A stretch of 64,000 bases of DNA, from contig JAFIEV010000044.1 in the NCBI GenBank assembly GCA_020832305.1, positions 124,001-188,000 of the forward strand. Reading direction: 5' to 3'. The stretch comes from Cyclobacteriaceae bacterium. Its GTDB lineage: Bacteria; Bacteroidota; Bacteroidia; Cytophagales; Cyclobacteriaceae. A program made the position numbers and the translations under genes. The notes below the pieces were generated by a model. It saw nothing but the letters and a program-made list of their open reading frames with translations. It had not been told where the DNA came from and made no database searches. Below, in pieces: positions 45,901 to 54,217 of the stretch (the stretch's first letter is position 1; each line of letters begins with the position of its first letter).

Positions 45901-46072
45901 AGCTTCCACAAGTCGCATTCCTATGGGGGTGGTGATCATTGGCGGACTGGTATTTTCTCTCATTCTCACATTATATGTTATACCTTCGTTGTACACATAT
46001 CTCACTTCCAAGGAGCAAAAAATTGATGAATCTCTTTTTGAAGAGGAAGAAAAAGAAATTGAATATGCCTAA
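42971..46072 (+). CDS. RND efflux pump, hydrophobe/amphiphile (AcrB/HAE1) type
   Basis: A 1,033-residue inner-membrane proton-driven exporter, with the usual length for AcrB. It has an N-terminal helix, two large periplasmic loops and two helix clusters. Landmarks: GVREYPSVDPPIVTVTTNYQ, NSVEGIRTLSSVSSDG, the proton-relay helix 4 motif GIVLSVGIVVDDAIVVMENI with paired aspartates, FREFGIVVAGSVIISSFVSL, and GIVTKNGILIVEFANQ with the conserved lysine in the second half. Substrates are probably drugs, detergents or bile-like compounds; they cannot be read from sequence. It overlaps the start of the TolC-family gene by 8 bases. Confidence 0.95.
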   Translation: MAKNLSSICIERPVLTIVMSITIVLFGVIGFTFLGVREYPSVDPPIVTVTTNYQGANADIIESQITEPLEESINSVEGIRTLSSVSSDGRSNITVEFVLGRDMEAAANDVRDKVSVAVRNLPPDADPPIVNKSDADAEYIFSLTVQSNKRSLLELTELGNNLFKERLQTIEGISNIRIWGEKKYAMRLMINPQKLIAYGLTPLDVRNALLSENVELPSGRIEGYNTELTIRTFGRLTTEDEFNNLIIAERDGILVRLRDIGRARLSPENERSILRGNHGIPMIGLAIQPQPGANYIEIVDEIEERVEQLKTELPEDIILGVALDTTKNIRKAITEVQETILIAFILVLLVIYFFLRSWRTTLIPIVAIPISLIGSFFVMYAAGFSINILTLLGIVLSVGIVVDDAIVVMENIYAKIERGMHPIRAAHLGTKEIIFAVISTTVTLVAVFMPIVFLQGFTGRLFREFGIVVAGSVIISSFVSLTLTPMMSSRILKRKEKHARFFEYTEKILKKAIDGYSQSLVRFMPYRWFALVIMAVSAGIILYFGSKLQSELAPLEDKGRLRLFATAPEGTSYELMDDYIQGLIELTDTMPERESILSVTSPGFGSSVSVNSGFVRVTLVPADEREKSQQQLAIELTARLRDHNYARAIVSQEETIAASRGGGLPVQFVVQATNFEKLSEFLPTFLQKAQDDPAFSIVDLNLKFNKPEMQVEIDRNKAREMGISVRDIAETLQLLFSGQRFGYYIQDGKQYQVIGEAERENRNEPLDLRSVAVRNRTGEIVLLDNLVKLSYRTSPPQLYRYNRYVSATVSAVPAPGLTVGDGIAAMRKIGDEVLDDSFVTSLAGPSKDFEESSNSLLFAFILALVLVYLTLAAQFESFRDPLTIMFTVPLAIAGAVLAMYLFGHTLNIFSQIGIIVLIGIVTKNGILIVEFANQKKLDGMDIKQAAIESATQRFRPIVMTSFATILGALPIALALGGASTSRIPMGVVIIGGLVFSLILTLYVIPSLYTYLTSKEQKIDESLFEEEEKEIEYA

Positions 46073-47378
46073 ATACCTGAGTATTATTTTTTTGCTTTTC
46101 ATAGCAAATGATATCCTGGCACAAGAAAAACTAAGTCTTGAAACCGCAGTCATTGAGACGCTGGATAAGAATTTTTCTATAGTAATCGCCAGAAAAAGTG
46201 AACAGATCGCCGTCAATAACAACGATCTTGGCAATGCCGGATTTTTGCCTACCGCTAATTTAGAAAGCACCTATACACGCTCCCAAACAGATACTGAGCA
46301 GCAATTTTTCGATGGGAGAGAATTTAATGTACCCGGAGCCCGATCCCAGGTATTTAATACCAACGCCAGGCTCGACTGGGTGCTTTTTGATGGCTTTAGA
46401 ATGTTTGCCGCCAAAGAAAGACTGGGTTACATGGAAGATCTGGGAAAAACCCAAACCCAGATTGTGATGGAAAACGTTTTGGTGGAACTCGTCAGCACCT
46501 ACTATCAGTTGATTACACAACAGGAGTTATTGCAGGTGTATAAAGATGCACTGGAAGTTTCGCAATCGAGAAGAGACCTTATTCAAAAAAGATTTGAACT
46601 TGGGGCTGGCAACCGAATTGATCTGTTGCAGACTATGGTCAATGTTAACGCAGATTCTTCTCAATATATCATGCAGCAAAATACGGTAAGGAGACTGCGT
46701 ACCCTGGTGAATCAATTTATGAACCGCGATATTAAAACCAATTTTGAAGCTTCTGACGAAATTCAGCTGAATAAAAGTCTGATATATGAAGAATTGCTGG
46801 AGGATGCACTGCTCCAAAACCGCACCATGACCGAAGCCCGGCTCAATCTTAAAGTAAATGAAACAAGCATTGATGAAATCAAATCCCGCTACTGGCCCCA
46901 ACTCAATTTTTTTGCCGGATTAAGCTATAATCAACTTGAAAATGAAGCCGGATTTATTCAGTCTTCCCGTAATCAGGGATTCAACTACGGGTTAAATATG
47001 CGCCTGAACCTGTTTAATGGCTTTAACGACCGCAGGGAAATCCAAAACCAGAAAATCCTCAAAGAAACTTCTGAAAATATGGTCAAGGATATTCAACTCA
47101 GGCTTACCACTAATTTATACAATGCCTATAACGATTATCAAACAGCCATTACCATCGCAGAATTTGAAGAAAAAAATCTGCAAATTGCTACGCAAAACCT
47201 CGACATCGCCATGGAACAGTTCAACCTGGCAGTGATTAATGAAGTGACTTTCAGGGAAATTCAACAAAATGCTGTAGAAGTAGCCAATCGATTGCTGCAG
47301 GCCCGGTTTGACGTAAAACTCACCGAATTGGAGCTAATGCAACTCAGTGGCGGACTTATCAGAAATGCCGGCTACTGA
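46065..47378 (+). CDS. TolC-family outer-membrane efflux channel
   Basis: A 437-residue outer-membrane factor completing the tripartite pump. The start ATG 46065 overlaps the pump gene by 8 bases and gives a signal peptide (MPKYLSIIFLLFIANDILAQ); in-frame starts farther upstream would lie deep inside the pump gene. The two OEP repeats are visible: LSLETAVIETLDKNFSIVIA, then VELVSTYYQLITQQELLQVY (first), and LLQNRTMTEARLNLKVNETS, then TTNLYNAYNDYQTAITIAEF (second), with the long coiled-coil helices of the periplasmic tunnel. FFAGLSYNQLENEAG and NYGLNMRLNLFNGF are typical barrel strands. Confidence 0.92.
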   Translation: MPKYLSIIFLLFIANDILAQEKLSLETAVIETLDKNFSIVIARKSEQIAVNNNDLGNAGFLPTANLESTYTRSQTDTEQQFFDGREFNVPGARSQVFNTNARLDWVLFDGFRMFAAKERLGYMEDLGKTQTQIVMENVLVELVSTYYQLITQQELLQVYKDALEVSQSRRDLIQKRFELGAGNRIDLLQTMVNVNADSSQYIMQQNTVRRLRTLVNQFMNRDIKTNFEASDEIQLNKSLIYEELLEDALLQNRTMTEARLNLKVNETSIDEIKSRYWPQLNFFAGLSYNQLENEAGFIQSSRNQGFNYGLNMRLNLFNGFNDRREIQNQKILKETSENMVKDIQLRLTTNLYNAYNDYQTAITIAEFEEKNLQIATQNLDIAMEQFNLAVINEVTFREIQQNAVEVANRLLQARFDVKLTELELMQLSGGLIRNAGY

Positions 47379-47572
47379 GTAACCCAAATTTACTGAATGA
47401 ACAAGGTTTTACCTATTCTCCGGTTTTTAGCTGTTTTAGCCTTAAAAAATACCTCTATTCCAAATCTAAGGTACATAGTACTCCAATATACAAATCAAGT
47501 ATTTACATAAGGCATTCAGATACAAAATCAAATACTGCCTTTTCAGTTACATAAAGGTAATCTCATACTCAG

Positions 47573-48568
47573 GTGAAAACAGAGATTTGGAAAAAAATAA
47601 AAGTACTGGTGGCCGGGTGCGGATCCATCGGTAAAAGGCATGCACGTATATTGCAGGAAATTGGCCTTGAACAAATATGGATCTATGACACAAATCCTTC
47701 AGAAGCCGAGGCTACAGCCGCTGCTGTAAATGGCCTTAATGTGGCAGAATCATATCAACAGGGCCTGGAAATATGTGACGCCGTTTTTATAACAACCCCT
47801 ACCCGCCTTCATATACCCATGGCCATCGAGGCTCTGCAGCAAAATTGCCATGTTTTTATAGAAAAACCCGTTTCTGACAGCTCCAATGGCATAGATGATC
47901 TGAATAGCCTTACCAGAAAAGTGAATAAAAAGGTAATGGTGGGTCTGTGCATGCGTTACCATGAGGGCATCAGAAAGACCCGGGCAATGCTTAATGAAGG
48001 AAAAATAGGAAGATTGATTTCCATCCGTTCGCTGGTAGGAGAACATTTTCCGTTAGTACATCCCAATTACAAAAACATGTACTACGCAAAATATTCAGGC
48101 GCCTTTGAAATCATGCACGATCTTGATATCGCGCTGTGGATGGCAAATCAGGAAGTGAAAAGTGTGTACTCCATTCATGGCAGCTACAGCGATATTGAAA
48201 TTGAGGCCCCCGACCATGTTGAAATGCTGATCGGGTTTGAAGATCGTTGTACCGCTACAGTACATCTTGACTTCTATCAATTCCCCAGGCGCCGCAACAT
48301 AGAACTGATAGGAACAAAAGGGGTAATTATTACAGATTTTACAGCCTGGGATCATTATTCCATTTCTGTATTTACACAGGATGACCAGCATTGGGAAATA
48401 CACAAGGGATACACCCAACGTGATGATATGTTTAAAGAGGAAGACAGGGAATTTCTTGAAGCGATTGCTTTTGACCACCAAATCAATTGCACCACAGAGG
48501 AAGCCTGTCGCTCCCTCCGGGTAATTGAGGCTGCCCAAAAAGGCATACAGTACCCGGGAAGCATGTGA
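47573..48568 (+). CDS. Cytosolic Gfo/Idh/MocA-family dehydrogenase
   Basis: A 331-residue NAD(P)-dependent sugar or cyclitol oxidoreductase without a signal peptide. Rossmann motif KVLVAGCGSIGKRHARILQE (residues 9-28), then FITTPTRLHIPMAIEALQQN and the EKP motif (VFIEKPVS). The C-terminal domain has the conserved EIMHDLDIALWMANQEV with the catalytic histidine-aspartate pair. It starts with GTG (47573), the only start giving a complete Rossmann fold. It leads an operon with an SDR and a mutarotase-symporter fusion, which suggests uptake and oxidation or epimerisation of an acidic sugar such as a sialic acid; no aldolase or kinase is nearby to confirm this. Confidence 0.85.
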   Translation: MKTEIWKKIKVLVAGCGSIGKRHARILQEIGLEQIWIYDTNPSEAEATAAAVNGLNVAESYQQGLEICDAVFITTPTRLHIPMAIEALQQNCHVFIEKPVSDSSNGIDDLNSLTRKVNKKVMVGLCMRYHEGIRKTRAMLNEGKIGRLISIRSLVGEHFPLVHPNYKNMYYAKYSGAFEIMHDLDIALWMANQEVKSVYSIHGSYSDIEIEAPDHVEMLIGFEDRCTATVHLDFYQFPRRRNIELIGTKGVIITDFTAWDHYSISVFTQDDQHWEIHKGYTQRDDMFKEEDREFLEAIAFDHQINCTTEEACRSLRVIEAAQKGIQYPGSM

Positions 48569-48616
48569 TATATTTTCTGTCTTAAATTGGGCAAATAATT
48601 CATTTCAAAAAAAGCA

Positions 48617-49417
48617 ATGGACGAAAAAATTTGGAATCTTAGCGGAAAAGTGGCCATTATAACCGGCGGAGCAAGAGGATTGGGATATGATATGGCTTGT
48701 GCCCTTGCTTCAGCAGGATGTAACCTTATCCTTACCTCACGTTTTAAAAACAGCCTTGAAGAACCCGTTCAACATTTAAAAACAAAGTACAAGGTTGAAG
48801 TGATGGGCCTGGAATTAGACCATCGCCATTTTAACCAGGTATCTGAAATGGCAGAAAAATCGCTGGCATTTATGGGCAGGATCGATATCCTCATCAACAA
48901 TGCCGGTGGTGGTTCCGGAACTGGTGAAAGTGATTTTTTTCTTCGCTCACCAGAAGAAATGGCCGAAATGGTAAGCAATAATCTGCTGGGCGCCATGTAC
49001 TGCTGCCGCGAAATTGGTAAAATAATGAGCAAACAAAATTCCGGCAAAATCATAAACATTGCATCCATAGCAGGTATGGTAGGAAGAGACCGCTCCATGT
49101 ATCGAAAAAACAAGAAAACCGAACAAACCATTGACTATGCTGCCGCCAAAGCCGGAATTATTGGCATGACCCGCGACCTTGCAGCCTATCTCGCCCCCTA
49201 TGACATTTGTGTAAACAGCATATCACCAGGTGGCTTTTACAGTAAAAACCTGCCTGATGGTTTTGTTGCAGACTACAACAAAGCGACTGCCCTGGGCCGA
49301 ATGGGGGAATATGGCCGCGACATTAAAGGAATAATTCTTTTTTTATCTTCCCCTGCCTCAGACTATATTACAGGACAAAACCTTGTTGTAGATGGTGGCT
49401 TCACCATATGGAAGTAA
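48617..49417 (+). CDS. Short-chain dehydrogenase/reductase
   Basis: A 266-residue classical SDR. Cofactor motif VAIITGGARGLGYDMACALA (about residues 12-31), NNAGGGSGTG, the catalytic serine in INIASIAGMVG, the YxxxK pair in IDYAAAKAGIIGMTRDLAAY, and INSISPGGFYSKN. It ends with DYITGQNLVVDGGFTIWK, the usual closing segment of gluconate/sugar-type SDRs. It interconverts an alcohol and a ketone with NAD(P) in the cytosol. It lies 48 bases after the Gfo/Idh gene and overlaps the symporter start by 10 bases, so the three are an operon. The substrate is not evident. Confidence 0.88.
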   Translation: MDEKIWNLSGKVAIITGGARGLGYDMACALASAGCNLILTSRFKNSLEEPVQHLKTKYKVEVMGLELDHRHFNQVSEMAEKSLAFMGRIDILINNAGGGSGTGESDFFLRSPEEMAEMVSNNLLGAMYCCREIGKIMSKQNSGKIINIASIAGMVGRDRSMYRKNKKTEQTIDYAAAKAGIIGMTRDLAAYLAPYDICVNSISPGGFYSKNLPDGFVADYNKATALGRMGEYGRDIKGIILFLSSPASDYITGQNLVVDGGFTIWK

Positions 49418-52098
49418 ACGCTATTATGTTACAGGTTAATACTCCCTTATATACTATCGTACATCTTTGGATTGGGCTTTTTATTTGGCTGCTCCCATTG
49501 CAGGCAGATGCAAACTCAAAAGGTGCCATTAATCAAATCAGACAGGAAGTAATTTTAAACCTTTCCGACGAAGCCACTATCATTGGGAATGAAGGTCTGG
49601 CTGGTATGTTTTGCGGAGTACACCAGCATACCCTCATATTGGCAGGAGGTACAGCTTTCCCCGATGGCAAGCCCTGGGAAAATGGGAAAAAGCATTTTTC
49701 TCAAAGTATCCTGTGCTATACGCGAACAAAAGATGGGAAATTGCAGAAATCATCATATTCTGCACAACTGCCCTTTGGCCTGGGTGAAGGCGCTTCAGCT
49801 TCCACACCACAAGGACTGGTATGTATTGGAGGACTCACAGAAAACGGACTGAGTGATCAGGTTTTCCTGCTCTCCATCATTTCAGATGGCATTACAATTG
49901 AACATTTGCCTTCGCTTCCGGCAGGAATCAAGCACAGCGCTGCCGTAAGCATAGGCTCGAAAGTGTACATGATCGGGGGAGAAACAGACCAGGGACCGGT
50001 AAAGCAATTTCTCATGTTAGACCTATCCAACCTTCAGGCAGGATGGCAGTCACTTCCCGATTTTCCTGAGCCTGTATCTGCTGCCGCGGCAGCAGTACAA
50101 ATGGATGGAGAAGGATTAAGTATTTACGTCTTTGGAGGAAGGGCGCTTTTACAAGGTCACACTAAAACAACCTTTTACTCCTACAATTATCGGTTTTCAT
50201 TCAAATCCTCCTCATGGCATGCCAAAAAGAACATAGCCAGCGCAGGAAATGCCAGCTTTTCCCTGGCAGCTGCCAATGCCTCAGCACTGGGAGCCAGCCA
50301 CATAATTATTACTGGCGGTGATCCCGGACACACCTATAATCAGGTAGAGAAAGCCATCCACGATATGCAGGGCCTGATGCCAGGTGCACGGCAAAAGAGA
50401 GATTCTCTCTGGCAAAGTCATCCAGGATTTAATGAAAAAATTCTGGTATATAATACCATAACCGACAGTTGGTTTGAAGCCGGAGCCTGGCGGGGCATAC
50501 CGGTTGCCGTAGCTCCCGCCATAGTATGGAATGGTCAAATTATAGTTGCCGCCGGTGAAATACGACCCGGCATAAGAAATCCTGAAATTCATCAGATTAT
50601 TTTTACTACAGAGCCGCTTTTTGGCTGGGTAAACTATATGGTATTAATCTTGTATTTTGTTGCCATGCTGATGCTGGGCTTTTTCTTCATGAAGAAAGGA
50701 GGTGATACCGATCAGTTTTTTAAGGCAGGAGGTAAAATCCCCTGGTGGGCAGCCGGAATCAGTATTTTTGCCACTACCCTGAGCGCCATTACCTTTATTG
50801 CCATCCCTGCCAAATCATATGCTACCGACTGGCGTATGTTTATTTTCAATATGACCATAATAATGATGGTGCCTTTTGTGGTGCGGTTTTTTCTTCCCTT
50901 TTTCAGACGTTATAATTTTGACACGGCGTATCACTACCTGGGCCTGCGCTTTAACAGCATTGTGCGTTGGATTGCTGCAACGCTGTTTGTATTATTTATG
51001 ATCACCCGCATTGCCATAGTACTGTTTTTGCCTTCCCTGGCACTGAATGCCGTAACGGGTTTCAGCATATTCTGGGCAATAGTAATAATGGGATTGGTAA
51101 CCATTATCTATTGTACCAGCGGCGGCATTGAAGCGGTAATCTGGGGAGATGTTATTCAGGGCTTTATTCTTCTTTTTGGTGCAATTACAGCTTTGTTTTT
51201 TCTGATTTACGGTACAGAAGGTGGCATGGAAGGATTTATTGCCATTGCAAAGGACAATCAAAAATTCAGAACATTAGACTTTTCTTTCGATTTGTCTCAG
51301 CCAGTATTATGGGTGGTACTGATTGGAGGTCTTGCGAACAGCATGATTTCATATACCAGTGATCAAAGTGTGGTACAAAGGTATATGACCACAAAAAATG
51401 AAAAAGAAACGGCAAGAAGTATCTGGCTAAACGGATATTTAAGTATACCCGTAGCTTTGATTTTTTTCACCCTGGGCACCGCATTGTTTTCCTTTTATTA
51501 CTCCAATGCAGAAAGATTATCCGTAACCAACCCTAATATAGATTCTGTTTTCCCACAGTTTATCGTTTCTCAAATGCCTGCAGGTATTTCAGGACTCTTA
51601 ATTTCAGCCATATTTGCCGCCGCGATGTCTACCTTGTCATCAAATATCAATTCGGTGGCAGCAGTGATTACTTCCGATTTGTTTGGAACCTTGACCAATC
51701 AACAAAGTCAGGGACGCAAAATGCAGGTGGCCAGGTGGTCGGGCATACTAACCGGTCTGTCTGGCATAGCAATGGCTGTTATGCTTGCCAATTGGAACAT
51801 CGCTTCACTCTGGGATCAATTTAATACCTTTTTGGGTTTACTCACAGGGAGCTTATGTGCACTGTTTATAATGGGAATTTTCTTTGACCGTATTTCCGGA
51901 ACTGCAGCAATTGGAGGCACCTTTATTGGCTTGGTTTTTCTATTGTTAATCAGGCAATATACTTCCCTTTCTTTTCTGCTATTTGGCTTTTTCGGTATCT
52001 GTCTGAGTATTTCCTCAGCATTATTATTAAGTATTCTCTTTCCCCAAAAAGATGACAAAACAGGTTACACCTGGAAGACCCGAAAACCAGTAAAATAG
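49408..52098 (+). CDS. Kelch-type mutarotase fused to a sodium/solute symporter
   Basis: An 896-residue fusion. A signal-like helix (about residues 15-34) is followed by a periplasmic beta-propeller of kelch repeats (about 45-405: MFCGVHQHTLILAGGTAFPD, GLVCIGGLTENGLSDQVFLL, KVYMIGGETDQGPVKQFLML, LSIYVFGGRALLQGHTKTTF, ILVYNTITDSWFEAGAWRGI). This resembles NanM/YjhT N-acetylneuraminate mutarotase and its cyclically permuted relatives. The second half (about 410-890) is a 13-helix sodium:solute symporter (FFKAGGKIPWWAAGISIFAT, GGIEAVIWGDVIQGFILLFG, SDQSVVQRYMTTKNEKE). The layout couples anomer conversion to uptake, as proposed for sialic acid transporters. An in-frame ATG at 49426 is a possible start. 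It overlaps the SDR gene by 10 bases. Confidence 0.88.
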   Translation: MEVNAIMLQVNTPLYTIVHLWIGLFIWLLPLQADANSKGAINQIRQEVILNLSDEATIIGNEGLAGMFCGVHQHTLILAGGTAFPDGKPWENGKKHFSQSILCYTRTKDGKLQKSSYSAQLPFGLGEGASASTPQGLVCIGGLTENGLSDQVFLLSIISDGITIEHLPSLPAGIKHSAAVSIGSKVYMIGGETDQGPVKQFLMLDLSNLQAGWQSLPDFPEPVSAAAAAVQMDGEGLSIYVFGGRALLQGHTKTTFYSYNYRFSFKSSSWHAKKNIASAGNASFSLAAANASALGASHIIITGGDPGHTYNQVEKAIHDMQGLMPGARQKRDSLWQSHPGFNEKILVYNTITDSWFEAGAWRGIPVAVAPAIVWNGQIIVAAGEIRPGIRNPEIHQIIFTTEPLFGWVNYMVLILYFVAMLMLGFFFMKKGGDTDQFFKAGGKIPWWAAGISIFATTLSAITFIAIPAKSYATDWRMFIFNMTIIMMVPFVVRFFLPFFRRYNFDTAYHYLGLRFNSIVRWIAATLFVLFMITRIAIVLFLPSLALNAVTGFSIFWAIVIMGLVTIIYCTSGGIEAVIWGDVIQGFILLFGAITALFFLIYGTEGGMEGFIAIAKDNQKFRTLDFSFDLSQPVLWVVLIGGLANSMISYTSDQSVVQRYMTTKNEKETARSIWLNGYLSIPVALIFFTLGTALFSFYYSNAERLSVTNPNIDSVFPQFIVSQMPAGISGLLISAIFAAAMSTLSSNINSVAAVITSDLFGTLTNQQSQGRKMQVARWSGILTGLSGIAMAVMLANWNIASLWDQFNTFLGLLTGSLCALFIMGIFFDRISGTAAIGGTFIGLVFLLLIRQYTSLSFLLFGFFGICLSISSALLLSILFPQKDDKTGYTWKTRKPVK

Positions 52099-52538
52099 TA
52101 AATGGCCAAATGCCAACCTTATCCTTTTAGCATTTTTGATGGCCATAATAAGATCAAATGCCTGCAATAGCTTAATAAGATCTTTCCAGGAGCTGGTAAT
52201 GTATCAGAAAATAATTGCTGTACTAATGGCAAACAAAGAATACCTGACATACTTTCTGGTGCATACGAAAGCCTGAAATTCATTACATAAATTAGCACTT
52301 TGTAATAAAGCCTCTTTTTGACTATTCAAGTGTTTTACGCTCAAATTACGCTTCATTTAATTTAAAAGATCGCATTGTAAAGGCAAATACCCTTCTGAGA
52401 ACCTCCCTGGTAAATGATATTGTCTGTATAATATTACATGGCATTTTCCCTTCCCGCATAAAAAAATTATGACATTTTATATAATAAATATAATTTAGCA
52501 TACAAGAAATAAGATTATACCCATAAAAAAGGTTGAAA
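52099..52538. other. Intergenic region without recognised features
   Basis: About 440 bases. A 25-codon open frame near 52199-52276 has no supporting features. An AT-rich TATAATTTA at about 52488-52496 may be part of the promoter for the downstream envelope genes. Confidence 0.4.
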
Positions 52539-54152
52539 ATGAAAAAATTGTATAAAAAAATTCTTAGCTATACATGGATGGGACTGCTTCCGGTGATGAT
52601 ATGGATTTCATGTATAGATGCTGATGATTATGATTTTGACCGCTTGGCAGAGTTTAGATGGAGCCCCGAACTTGCAATTCCTATGATCTATGGGAAATTA
52701 ACCATCGAAAACCTTCTTTCGACAAACGATATCGAATCACTGGAAACCGATGCAGCAGGATTGTATTATCTGGTCTATGAAGATACACTGGAATCACGTA
52801 CCATTGGAGATATTTTATCATTTAACAACATCTTTTTCAATGCTTCTTTTCCTGTAATTGCTGGAATCATTCCTCCTCTAACGATTGAAAATCTGGTACA
52901 AAGCCAGGGAATTCTGGAGTTTGATCAGGACCCTGAAGAAATAACCTACATGCAAGCTAAAGAAGGGGTTTTTAACTACTGGATGAGTACAACACTGAAT
53001 CAGAAAGTAGATGTCACCATTCACTTTCCAGACATACTGGTCAATGGTGAGGAAATGAAAATAGAGCAAAGCATAGGGGGCAGTAATCCCAATACGAGTG
53101 GCACGATTGACCTTAGTGAAACGCATTTTGATCTTACCAATACTCCAAAAGGACACAACCAATTCAGGTATTACATAAATGCTGAATTAGAAAATGGAAA
53201 CAATCCGCTTATCATTCAGGTCGGCGAATTAATTTCAGTTTCCATGAGTTTTGCAGGAATTGAATATTTATATGCTGAAGGCTATCTGGGTGTACAAAGT
53301 CTGGATGTTGCCGAGGACATTGTTGAAGTCGGACCATACGGTGACTTTTTTGATGAGGCAGACATTCAACTCAACAATGCACAAATAAAACTTACCTTAA
53401 TCAATGAATTTGGAGTACCGGTTTCAGCTGATTTTGAAAGATTACACGCTATGTTTGAGGGAGGAGAAATTCCATTGCTTACTACCCCTCCAAGCCCCCT
53501 TGTAATTGCTGCACCTTCAGTCAATGGACAAGTGGCGCTTACGCAGATTACGATTAATAATGCTGCAGAAGCATTTAACAATAAAGCTGATAAAATTCAG
53601 TATAAGCTTACAGGTTTCAGTAATCCATCAGGGGAACGAATCAACAATTTCGTTGCTGCCGATCACAAAGTATCGGTAATACTCGATGCCAGGGTACCGC
53701 TTTTTGGGAGTGCCAACAATATTAATCTCAGTGATACACTTGAAATTGACCTCGACCTCGGGGAGGGGGATGTAGAAATTGAACGTGCCTTGATCTTTAT
53801 AAACATCGACAATGGTTTTCCTTTACAAGGTGAATTGCAAATGTATTTTACCGATAGTAATTATGTGGTACTAGATTCTGCTTTTACTTCTGTTTCACAA
53901 AAACAGCTGCCAGCCGCCCGCGTTGACAACAATGGCAATGTTACCCAGCCCGGTATTTACAACGAAATGATTGAAATTAAAGATCAAAAACTTAGACGAG
54001 TTGAAAATGCAAGCCATATAATCATTAAATCGGCGCTGAGCACTACCCGTAATCCCGATGGCTCTTTTCCGCATGTAAAAATAAAATCGGATTATGGCTT
54101 AGAAGTCAATGCACGTTTACAGGCTAAAATAAAAGCAACCTTACGTCCGTAA
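52539..54152 (+). CDS. Large lipoprotein of unknown function
   Basis: A 537-residue predicted lipoprotein: signal sequence KILSYTWMGLLPVMIWISC with the lipidated cysteine near residue 25. I do not recognise a family. The mature part is acidic and almost wholly beta-type, with repeated patterns such as LDVAEDIVEVGPYGDFFDEA, INLSDTLEIDLDLGEGDVEI and HIIIKSALSTTRNPDG. The last reads like strands of stacked beta-sandwich domains. It ends KIKATLRP, a strand-like close. It comes first in a three-gene cluster with a DUF5723 barrel protein (65 bases downstream) and an OmpA protein, so it probably acts with them at the outer membrane. ATG 52539 is preferred to a TTG six bases upstream. Confidence 0.65.
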   Translation: MKKLYKKILSYTWMGLLPVMIWISCIDADDYDFDRLAEFRWSPELAIPMIYGKLTIENLLSTNDIESLETDAAGLYYLVYEDTLESRTIGDILSFNNIFFNASFPVIAGIIPPLTIENLVQSQGILEFDQDPEEITYMQAKEGVFNYWMSTTLNQKVDVTIHFPDILVNGEEMKIEQSIGGSNPNTSGTIDLSETHFDLTNTPKGHNQFRYYINAELENGNNPLIIQVGELISVSMSFAGIEYLYAEGYLGVQSLDVAEDIVEVGPYGDFFDEADIQLNNAQIKLTLINEFGVPVSADFERLHAMFEGGEIPLLTTPPSPLVIAAPSVNGQVALTQITINNAAEAFNNKADKIQYKLTGFSNPSGERINNFVAADHKVSVILDARVPLFGSANNINLSDTLEIDLDLGEGDVEIERALIFINIDNGFPLQGELQMYFTDSNYVVLDSAFTSVSQKQLPAARVDNNGNVTQPGIYNEMIEIKDQKLRRVENASHIIIKSALSTTRNPDGSFPHVKIKSDYGLEVNARLQAKIKATLRP

Positions 54153-54217
54153 TGTTTACATAATTAAATATAATGCCTGTTATATTTACATTTTCATAAC
54201 CTGGAAAATACATAGAA

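Noticed and set aside
45939-46064. Upstream in-frame extension of the TolC-family gene inside the RND pump gene
   Set aside because: The extension lacks family similarity and would put more than 40 residues before the signal peptide. ATG 46065 fits.
52199-52276. A 25-codon open frame in the gap before the large lipoprotein
   Set aside because: No supporting features, and the gap is AT-rich with many chance frames.
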